Shown here piece by piece: positions 1-6,751 of a stretch of DNA of 64,000 bases. Below the pieces are notes generated by a model that saw only the letters and a program-made list of their open reading frames with translations, ran no database searches and had not been told where the DNA came from. Numbering within the stretch: position 1 is the stretch's first letter; each line of letters starts with the position of its first letter. This stretch comes from Pseudoxanthomonas composti. Its GTDB lineage: Bacteria > Pseudomonadota > Gammaproteobacteria > Xanthomonadales > Xanthomonadaceae. The stretch is from contig NZ_SAWZ01000013.1 in the NCBI RefSeq assembly GCF_004122095.1, positions 22,955 to 86,954 on the forward strand, read 5' to 3'. The position numbers were made by a program, and so were the translations under genes.

Positions 1-513
1 CGGCAGCCAGTCCAGCCGCAAATGCTTCCAGGCCTCCACCCCGTCCAGCTCCAGCCACTGCCTGGGCGTCATTTCGGACAGGTGCAGGGGAAGCGGCGAT
101 CCGGTGCCCAGCTGCGGCCGGGAAATGAGCAGGCACCACGGCTGCATGCGGTCGGCGACACGGGTGACCATGCGAATGCCCGCCAGGTACAGCACCGGCC
201 GCCCGACCACGTGCCAGTACAGCGGCCGCATCGTGGACGGGTCGCGCGATTGCAGGGCCATGCAGGGCAGCAGGCAACGCTGGGTTTCCCACAGCGCGCG
301 CTGCACACCGCCCAGGGCGCCAGCATCCACGGTGAGTTCCGGGCGCTTGCCGGGAGGCAGGGACGGATCGCCCAGCAGCGCCGATTCCACTGAGAGCGCA
401 GCCCCGTTCTGCACCAAGGTGATCGCCTGGCGTTGCGGGGGAACGTCGTCGTCGTATTCGGCACCGGACGCCTGGCCGGCGCGTGGCCCAGGCTGCAGGA
501 CGCGCTCAAGCAT
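1..513 (-). CDS. Uncharacterised protein, weakly SRAP-like, cut by window edge
   Basis: This minus-strand frame stays open from position 636 to the window edge, so the C-terminus is missing. The only ATG is at 513; TTG at 636 is an alternative and the residues between them look coding. The segment reading RCLLPCMAL, then PLYWHVVGRPVLYLAGI, then LISRP and PLHLSEMTPRQWLELDG recalls the order of motifs in SRAP (YedK/HMCES) proteins, which have RCLIPADGFYEW, a strand reading LAFAGLWE, and MPVIL..E.W..WL. The essential N-terminal MCGR motif is not visible at either start, so the resemblance is weak and function is not assigned. Its 5' region overlaps another minus-strand open frame (506-829); a frameshift joining the two is possible. 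Confidence 0.4.
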   Translation of the reverse strand, partial: MLERVLQPGPRAGQASGAEYDDDVPPQRQAITLVQNGAALSVESALLGDPSLPPGKRPELTVDAGALGGVQRALWETQRCLLPCMALQSRDPSTMRPLYWHVVGRPVLYLAGIRMVTRVADRMQPWCLLISRPQLGTGSPLPLHLSEMTPRQWLELDGVEAWKHLRLDWLP

Positions 514-1041
514 TGGCCTGCCCCATGCGTCCGCGATGGCTACGATCCGGTCGACAGCAGGCGCCTTGTGCGGGACGCGTCGGACGGGCTGGCTGCATGC
601 GCGAGCGGGGCTCGGCTGAGCGTCCGCGCTGGCCAATCACTTCACGCGAGCGGCCACACCTGCGCAGCCGCTGTCCGAGCGCCGCCATCGTCCGCCGCGC
701 ACGGCCTGCCAACGCACTCCCGTCTCCTCTGCCTCGCAACCGCTGCGCGGCGAGCACGGCATCGATCCGGGCCATCTGTTCTTCAAGCCGGTGACAGGGC
801 TCCGGCGCTGGGTCGATCACAACTTGCAAGCCCGATCATCTCCTTGGGGGACCTAGGCATAGCCCGCGCGAATCAAGGCGGCAACGCGCGCACAGCGCTC
901 CTGTGGGCGCCGTTTCGATTTGTAGACAGGCGTCGCAGTTCCACCGGCCAGGTAGGCATACCCACGCATTTCCTGCGGGCATATCAAACCCAAATTGCCG
1001 CATTCGATGCGATGATTCACGTTTCAACGAGGGCCTGCGCG
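514..1041. other. Gene-poor divergent spacer
   Basis: About 530 bases lie between the minus-strand edge gene and the Fic-like gene. A minus-strand open frame at 506-829 begins with ATG and has a plausible first 40 residues (MQVVIDPAPEPCHRLEEQM onward), but it becomes arginine-rich and low in hydrophobic residues and overlaps the edge gene, so it is not called. No hairpin, repeat or convincing promoter was seen. Confidence 0.4.
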
Positions 1042-2109
1042 ATGCACGCGCGAACGCAGATCTGGGAACTTATGGGCTGGCCGCACCTGCGCTACGACGC
1101 GGCGGCCCTGCACGAAATCTGCGCCGAAACCGAGTACGCGCTGGGCATCGTGAGCGGCCGCACCGCCGAACTGCCGGCCGGCACCTACGCGCAGCTCAAG
1201 CAGGCGGCCGAAGCCGAGGAAATTGTTCGCACGGCCTGGCTCAGCGGTCAGTCGATCGAACGCGCCGCGGCCCTGAGCGCCGTGGCGGATGCCGATGGCG
1301 CCGGTGGCGCCGCCGACGAACGGGCGATCGGGCTTGCCCAGGTGCTGCGCGAATGCGCGGGCGTCGGACTGCTGAGCCTGACACGCCTGCGGGCCTGGCA
1401 CGCGGACTTGTTTCCGTCCGGATTCGACGGTGGCAGGCAGATCCGGCCTGGGCGTTGGCGCAGCGGCGTCGCCTCGGCGGGGCCGGCGATGTCCTGGCCA
1501 GGCCCGCCCGCCGAGCGCCTCGTCGGTGAGCTGGAAATCTTTCTGAAGTGGCTCGAGCTGGATCAATCCGACCACTACCTGGTCAAGGCCGCGCTGGCCC
1601 ACATCTGGTTCCTGGCCTTGAGCCCTTTCCAGTGCGGCAATGCGCGCCTGGCGCGGATGGTCTCCAGGCGTGTCCTGGTAGGCCGCCGCGCGGCGCCGCT
1701 CGCGCTGTGCAGCCTGTCGGCGCAGTTCGCGCGCGACCGCGCAGGCTATGTGGAAGCGGTGGAGATCGCGCGCACCGGCGACCTGGACCTGACCCACTGG
1801 GTGGGCTGGTTCTGCCATCAGGTGCAGCGCGCGGCGATGCATGCGGAGGTCAACGTCGCCCGCGAGACCTCGGCCTCGCGCTTCTGGCAGCAATGCGCGG
1901 GGTTATCGCTCAACCCGAGGCAGCTGCGCGCGCTCGATCATCTGCAGCGCCACCCGGATGAGGCACTGCAGAGCAAGCGGTGGGGCCAGCTGCTGGGCGT
2001 GTCCAGCGACACCGCCTTGCGCGACCTGACCGAGCTGGCCGCGCACGGCTTGCTGCGCAGGCAGGGACGCGCGCGCGCGGTGCGATTCGTGCTGGCGCAG
2101 ACCCCATAG
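1042..2109 (+). CDS. DUF4172/Fic-fold protein with degenerate active site
   Basis: A 355-residue protein. The N-terminus (QIWELMGWPHLRYDAAALHEI) matches the DUF4172 domain that precedes Fic domains, whose usual form is W-x-R-P-x-W-P-H-F-R-[WY]-D. The Fic core follows at about residues 165-275 and a winged-helix-like C-terminus at about 280-355 (LNPRQLRALDHL, then SSDTALRDLTEL). Active Fic enzymes transfer AMP or related groups using the motif HPFx[DE]GNGR. Here that stretch is SPFQCGNAR: catalytic His is Ser, the acidic metal ligand is Cys and one Gly is Ala. The usual inhibitory motif SxxxEGx is also altered (TAWLSGQ). Catalysis is therefore unlikely; a DNA-binding or binding-only role is an inference. 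ATG 1042 is chosen because DUF4172 starts there and AGGG lies upstream; ATG 1012 is in frame. Confidence 0.8.
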   Translation: MHARTQIWELMGWPHLRYDAAALHEICAETEYALGIVSGRTAELPAGTYAQLKQAAEAEEIVRTAWLSGQSIERAAALSAVADADGAGGAADERAIGLAQVLRECAGVGLLSLTRLRAWHADLFPSGFDGGRQIRPGRWRSGVASAGPAMSWPGPPAERLVGELEIFLKWLELDQSDHYLVKAALAHIWFLALSPFQCGNARLARMVSRRVLVGRRAAPLALCSLSAQFARDRAGYVEAVEIARTGDLDLTHWVGWFCHQVQRAAMHAEVNVARETSASRFWQQCAGLSLNPRQLRALDHLQRHPDEALQSKRWGQLLGVSSDTALRDLTELAAHGLLRRQGRARAVRFVLAQTP

Positions 2110-2275
2110 CGTTCACGCTGCCGGCGCAGCTGCGGTGCAGCGCATCGCAGCCGACCCGTGGGCGATGCCCGTGCACGAATTGCAGTCCGATGGGCGCGCG
2201 CTGCCGCGGTCTCACGATCGCTTGATCTTCGCGTGCCTAGGGTCGATGCATCCGAAACGCCGAAGGATGATTCGC

Positions 2276-3151
2276 ATGACCCTCCCCGACTTCCCCCGCC
2301 CCCCGTTCAAGCCGCAGCCGCAGTCCTTCCCGGGCAAGACCGCGAAGATGGACCCACGGCCGGATCATGGCGAGGACGGCGCCACACGCTATGTCGGTCA
2401 TGCGCAGCTCAAGGGCAAGAAGGCCCTGGTCACCGGCGGCGACAGCGGCATCGGCGCGGCGGTGGTGATCGCCTATGCGCGCGAAGGGGCCGATGTGGCC
2501 CTGACCTATCTGCCGGACGAACAGGCCGACGCCGAAGGCATCGCCGAGGTCGCGCGACAGGCGGGCGTCACGATCGCCCTGCTCCCCTGCGACATCAGCG
2601 ACCAAGCCCAGGCCGAGGGACTGATCCGCGACACGGTCGAGGCGCTCGGAGGGCTGGATATCCTGGTCAACAATGCCGGTTACCAGGCGTTCTACGAGAA
2701 GTTCGAGGACGTGACCCTGGAGGAGTGGGACAAGACCTTTTCCACCAATGTGCGTGCCACCTTCAATCTTTCGCGGCTGGCGGTGCCGTACATGCCACGT
2801 GGTGGCGCCATCATCAACACCGCCTCGATCAACTCGCTCAAGCCCAACAACAACCTGTTCCCCTATGCCGCCACCAAAGGCGCGATCGCCAATCTCACCG
2901 TTGGCCTGGCCGGTGCGCTGGCCGAGCGCGGGATCCGCGTGAACGCGGTGCTTCCCGGGCCGATCTGGACGCCCTTCATCCCCGCCGGCATGTCGGCCGA
3001 GGACCAGGAAAGCTTCGGCAGCCAGACGCCCTTCGGTCGTCCCGGGCAACCGGTGGAGCTGGCCTCCACTTATGTGCTGCTCGCCGCGGACACCAGCAGC
3101 TACACCTCTGGGGCGCTGGTCACCATCTCCGGCGGAAACGCGGTCTTGTGA
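2276..3151 (+). CDS. Short-chain dehydrogenase/reductase (YghA / stress-protein 39 type)
   Basis: A 291-residue NAD(P)-dependent oxidoreductase. The N-terminal extension (PPFKPQPQSFPG, then DPRPDHGE) is typical of the subgroup that includes E. coli YghA and Bacillus general stress protein 39. The cofactor motif is TGGDSGIG at about residue 52, followed by NNAG, the catalytic Ser in NTASINSLKP and the YxxxK pair in YAATKGA. The physiological substrate is unknown; the family acts on sugars, alcohols or aldehydes. ATG 2276 has GAAGGA eight bases upstream. The next gene starts within its stop codon (GTGA), implying coupling. Two paralogues lie in this window (10695-11594 and 25929-26930, the latter with an export signal). 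Confidence 0.9.
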   Translation: MTLPDFPRPPFKPQPQSFPGKTAKMDPRPDHGEDGATRYVGHAQLKGKKALVTGGDSGIGAAVVIAYAREGADVALTYLPDEQADAEGIAEVARQAGVTIALLPCDISDQAQAEGLIRDTVEALGGLDILVNNAGYQAFYEKFEDVTLEEWDKTFSTNVRATFNLSRLAVPYMPRGGAIINTASINSLKPNNNLFPYAATKGAIANLTVGLAGALAERGIRVNAVLPGPIWTPFIPAGMSAEDQESFGSQTPFGRPGQPVELASTYVLLAADTSSYTSGALVTISGGNAVL

Positions 3152-3453
3152 AGCAGGGGGCGGCCCGACGGGCGCGCTGGCGGCGGCTCTTCGAAGACGC
3201 CGTCGTGCCCTGGCGGGTCAGCCACGCACTGGGGCCATTGAAGGCGCTGTCCTTCCGCACCCAGGTCAAGCCGGTCCTGAAGGCGGCCTGCAAGAGCCAT
3301 GTCAAAAGCGAGGGATCCCACAAGCGCAGGGGACGCCGGTTCAAGCGCTATCTGTCCAGGATCGCCTGCGACCTGCCCGACGCGCTCTGCCTGCGCATTG
3401 CCCAGGACTGCTGGTCGGACCTGGACCAGCGCGGGTCGCGTTCAGCGCTGTAG
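3148..3453 (+). CDS. Small basic protein of unknown function
   Basis: A 101-residue protein starting at GTG 3148, overlapping the SDR stop codon by four bases. It is rich in Arg and Lys, contains four Cys and three Trp, and has third-position G/C bias like its neighbours, which supports coding. It has no signal peptide or membrane segment and I recognise no domain. The overlap suggests co-translation with the dehydrogenase, but nothing shows a shared role. An open frame could remain by chance in high-GC DNA, so confidence is moderate. Confidence 0.5.
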   Translation: MKQGAARRARWRRLFEDAVVPWRVSHALGPLKALSFRTQVKPVLKAACKSHVKSEGSHKRRGRRFKRYLSRIACDLPDALCLRIAQDCWSDLDQRGSRSAL

Positions 3454-3589
3454 GCCGTTCCACTTCAAACGAAGCCACTTCTCTGCGGTGAGGAGCTGGA
3501 TATGCTGGCTTCGTTCCCAGCTTGGGTTTCCCTCGACTGTGCCGCGCTGGCGCGTGGACTCCCATGCGACTGCCGAGCCACCGCGGATG

Positions 3590-3650
3590 TGCGGGAGCCG
3601 ATTCATCGGCGAAGAGGCTTTCACGGTAAAGCTTCTTCGCGGCTGATGGC
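3590..3650. repeat. REP-like palindrome (diverged copy)
   Basis: A copy beginning GCGGGAGCCGATTCATCGGC, with a GAAGAGGCTTT / AAAGCTTCTTC inner inverted repeat. It matches the GTGGGAGCGGCTTTAGCCGC family seen at five other places here, but its outer arm carries GATTCATC instead of GCTTTAGCC. Confidence 0.7.
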
Positions 3651-3725
3651 CTTAAGCCACCTAGCGCCGCTCCACATGTGGCGAGCGTCATCGACAAGGT
3701 GGCCGTCTACGCGCGACCGCGCATT

Positions 3726-3780
3726 TGTGGGAGCCGATTTATCGGTGAAGGGGCTTTCGCGGGAAGGCTTCTTCGCGTCT
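3726..3780. repeat. REP-like palindrome (diverged copy)
   Basis: A second diverged copy, starting GTGGGAGCCGATTTATCGG and followed by GAAGGGGCTTTCGCGGGAAG and CTTCTTCGCG. The pair occupies the spacer 3454-3989 between the small basic gene and the phytochrome gene; apart from them I see no gene, terminator or clear promoter in that 536-base stretch. Confidence 0.7.
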
Positions 3781-3989
3781 GAACTCACAGGAATTAGCGT
3801 GGCGTGAAGGCATGCGTTACCGATAGCGTGAATTCGCGGTCGAGCGTGAAGGCCGGCACCCGGATGGAACAGCGCCGCACTGCGCCCAGCGTTGAGCCAC
3901 GCCACGGTCGATGGGGATGGCAGTCTCGGATAAACTGCCAGTGCCTGCCTTGGTGCGACTGGCGCAGGTGCGTTGGACGCCAGCTCCTG

Positions 3990-6281
3990 ATGACTTGTGG
4001 GGCTTTCGCACCTTTGACCGCCCACGCGCCTTCCGGGATTCCTTTGAACGCCAAGCGCCACGAAGAACACGCTGTCGATCTCAGCAACTGTGCCCAGGAA
4101 CCGATCCATCGGCCTGGTGCGATCCAGCCCTACGGTGCGGTCCTGGTGGTGGACGCCGAAAGCCTGCAGGTGCTGGAAGCGGCCGTCACCCGCCAGGAGA
4201 TGCGCGAAGAGTTTGGCCCGTTGGTCGGCGCGCATGTCGGCGCGATCTTCGACGGCTTCTTCGAACCGCGCTGCGGCGAGCTGCAAAAGCTCAAGGAAGG
4301 CCAGTCCCTGCTGATCGGCTCGTATCCCTTCGGCCGCGCTGGCGCCCATTACGTGCTGGCGCACCGCACGCCGGGGCTGGTGCTGATCGACATGGAAGAG
4401 CGGGTGCCGGGCGACGCCGGCACGCTCGAAGAGCTCTACCCCAGCATCCAGGCCTGCATCGCGCAGATCGAACAGACCAGCGACACCATCGAGGCCTGCG
4501 CCATCGCCTCGGCCTACGTGCGCCAGCTGGCCGGGTTCGACCGCACGCTGATCTATCAGTTCGACAGCCGCTGGAACGGCGCGGTGGTGGCCGAGCATCG
4601 CAACGAGCGCCTGCCGTCCTATCTGGGGCTGCGGTTCCCCGAGTCGGACATCCCAGCCCAGGCGCGCGAGCTGTATCGGCGCAACCGGGTGCGCCTGATC
4701 GCCGACAGCGACTACACCCCGGTGCCGTTCGAACGCGCCCCTGCCCGGCGCCAGCTCGAACCCACCGACCTGAGCCAGTCCATGTTGCGCAGCGTCTCGC
4801 CCATGCATCTTCAGTACATGAAGAACATGGACACCGGCGCCTCGATGTCGATCTCGATCATCAGCGAAGGGCAGCTGTGGGGGCTGATCTCTTGCCATAA
4901 CCTGGAGCCGATGCGGGTGCCGGTGCATGTGCGTACCGCCTGCGAATTCATCGGGCAGATCCTGTCCCTGCAGATCGCGCTGAAGGAGCGCGCGGTCTCG
5001 GTGGAGAAGCGCATCGCCCGGCGCGCGGTGCAGGTGCGGTTGCTGGGTCACATGGCCGGCACCGAGGATTTCATCAGCGCACTGGGCCGCGAGGAGGAAA
5101 GCCTGCTGGGGCTGACCTCGGCCACCGGTGCGGCCATCGTCCACAACGGCCAGTGCATCCGGCTCGGCGCCTGCCCCTCGACCCGGCAGATCGAGGAGAT
5201 CGTGCAGTGGCTGGGCAGCAGGACCCCGCAGGAAGAGATCTTCAGCTCGCATGCCCTGGGTGCCGAATGGGCGCCGGCGCTGGCCTTCGCCGACGTCGCC
5301 AGCGGGCTGCTGGCCATTTCCATCTCGCAGCTGCACGACAGCTTCGTCCTGTGGTTCAGGGGTGAGGTCGTGCAGACCGTCAACTGGGGCGGCGACCCGC
5401 GCAAGGGCAGCCACGGGCAGTCGCCATCGCCGCGCATGTCCTTCGAGAGCTGGAAGGAAACGCTGCGCCACCAGTCGCTGGAATGGGACGAGCTGGACCG
5501 CGACGCGGCCCTGGAGCTGCGCGCGGCCATCGTCGACATCGTGCTGCGCAAGGCCGAAGAGCTGGCCGCGCTCAACGAACAGCTTGTCCGCAGCAACAAG
5601 GAGCTGGAGGCCTTCTCCTACTCGGTCAGCCACGACCTGCGCGCGCCTTTCCGGCACATCGTCGGCTACTCGGACCTGCTGGAGACCTCCCTGGGCGACC
5701 GCCTTACCGACGAGGAGCGCCGCTACCTCAGCACCATCGTCGAATCGGCCACCTCGGCCGGCACCCTGGTCGATGACCTGCTGAGTTTTTCGCAGATGGG
5801 GCGCTCGGTCATCACCCCGACGCCGATCGACAGTGGCGAGCTGGTGCGCGAGACCATCCGCAAGCTGGCGATGGAGGCGGCCGGCCGCAATATCGAGTGG
5901 GAGATCGGTCCGCTGGATCCGGTCCAGGCCGACCCCGGCATGCTGGGCCTGGTCTGGCAGAACCTGATCGCCAACGCGATCAAGTTCACCCGCGACCGCG
6001 ACCCGGCGCGGATCGCGATCCGCTCGGTGCGGGTGGACGAGGAGATCCGCTTCACCGTGCAGGACAACGGCTGCGGCTTCGACATGCGCTACGTGGACAA
6101 GCTGTTCGGCGTGTTCCAGCGGCTCCACCACAGCGATGAATTCGAAGGCACCGGCATCGGCCTTGCCAACGTGGCGCGCATCGTCTCGCGCCACGGCGGC
6201 CGGGTCTGGGCGGAAAGCCAGATCGGCCATGGCGCCAGCTTCACCTTTGCCCTCCCCCTGTCTAACGGAGCCTCCTCATGA
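3990..6281 (+). CDS. bphP: Bacteriophytochrome sensor histidine kinase
   Basis: A red/far-red light receptor kinase with PAS, GAF, PHY, HisKA and HATPase domains in order. Cys34 in LSNCAQEPIHRPGAIQPYG aligns with the conserved biliverdin-attaching Cys of bacteriophytochromes. The GAF domain carries FPESDIPAQARELY, the family's PASDIP motif with Glu for Ala. The PHY tongue motif PRxSF is present (PRMSFESW, about residue 481). The phosphorylated His is in SVSHDLRAPFRH, about residue 548, and the ATPase has N and G boxes (NLIANAIKF, DNGCGFD, GTGIGLA). ATG 3990 is the first convenient start; TTG 4044 would remove 18 poorly conserved residues. It overlaps the next regulator gene by ATGA. No heme oxygenase gene (bphO) adjoins it, so biliverdin must come from elsewhere. 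Confidence 0.93.
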   Translation: MTCGAFAPLTAHAPSGIPLNAKRHEEHAVDLSNCAQEPIHRPGAIQPYGAVLVVDAESLQVLEAAVTRQEMREEFGPLVGAHVGAIFDGFFEPRCGELQKLKEGQSLLIGSYPFGRAGAHYVLAHRTPGLVLIDMEERVPGDAGTLEELYPSIQACIAQIEQTSDTIEACAIASAYVRQLAGFDRTLIYQFDSRWNGAVVAEHRNERLPSYLGLRFPESDIPAQARELYRRNRVRLIADSDYTPVPFERAPARRQLEPTDLSQSMLRSVSPMHLQYMKNMDTGASMSISIISEGQLWGLISCHNLEPMRVPVHVRTACEFIGQILSLQIALKERAVSVEKRIARRAVQVRLLGHMAGTEDFISALGREEESLLGLTSATGAAIVHNGQCIRLGACPSTRQIEEIVQWLGSRTPQEEIFSSHALGAEWAPALAFADVASGLLAISISQLHDSFVLWFRGEVVQTVNWGGDPRKGSHGQSPSPRMSFESWKETLRHQSLEWDELDRDAALELRAAIVDIVLRKAEELAALNEQLVRSNKELEAFSYSVSHDLRAPFRHIVGYSDLLETSLGDRLTDEERRYLSTIVESATSAGTLVDDLLSFSQMGRSVITPTPIDSGELVRETIRKLAMEAAGRNIEWEIGPLDPVQADPGMLGLVWQNLIANAIKFTRDRDPARIAIRSVRVDEEIRFTVQDNGCGFDMRYVDKLFGVFQRLHHSDEFEGTGIGLANVARIVSRHGGRVWAESQIGHGASFTFALPLSNGASS

Positions 6282-6751
6282 GAGATCTCAGACCCATCCT
6301 GCTCGTCGAGGACAATCCCAAGGATGCCGAGCTGACCCTCACCGCGCTGTCGCGCTGCCAGCTGCTGAACAAGATCGTCCACGTGCGCGACGGCGCGCTG
6401 GCGCTGGACTACCTGCGCTGCGAAGGCAGCTTCGCGCAGACCCACCACGGCGACCCGGCGGTGGTGCTGCTGGATCTGAAGCTGCCCAAGGTCAATGGCC
6501 TGGAGGTGCTGGAAGCGGTGCGCGCCGATGCCGACCTGCGCAGCATCCCCATCGTGATGCTGACCTCCTCCAAGGAGGAGCAGGACCTGGTCAAGAGCTA
6601 CAAGCTGGGCGTCAATGCCTTCGTGGTCAAGCCGGTGGACTTCAAGGAGTTCTTCGCCGCCATCCAGGGGCTGGGCATGTTCTGGGGCATCACCAACCAG
6701 CCGCCGCCACCGACCGGCCATCGCTACAAGGGCGCAGCGGCGAGTGAGTGA
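6278..6751 (+). CDS. Single-domain response regulator, phytochrome-associated (Rcp1-like)
   Basis: A 157-residue CheY-like receiver whose start codon overlaps the phytochrome kinase stop (ATGA). It has the acidic pair EDN near residue 11, the phospho-acceptor Asp in LLDLKLPKVNG, Thr in MLTSS and Lys in VVKPVD. Its long loop (CEGSFAQTHHGDP) is typical of Rcp1-type regulators encoded beside phytochromes. It has no output domain, so it probably passes the phosphate on or acts by protein contact. It overlaps the start of the following hybrid kinase, consistent with a four-component transcript. Confidence 0.92.
   Translation: MRDLRPILLVEDNPKDAELTLTALSRCQLLNKIVHVRDGALALDYLRCEGSFAQTHHGDPAVVLLDLKLPKVNGLEVLEAVRADADLRSIPIVMLTSSKEEQDLVKSYKLGVNAFVVKPVDFKEFFAAIQGLGMFWGITNQPPPPTGHRYKGAAASE

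Noticed and set aside
3621..6230. Very long minus-strand open frame (869 codons) opposite the phytochrome gene
   Set aside because: It mirrors a gene with clear domains, is rich in Arg, His, Gln and Asp as expected for antisense of GC-rich coding DNA, and shows no domain.
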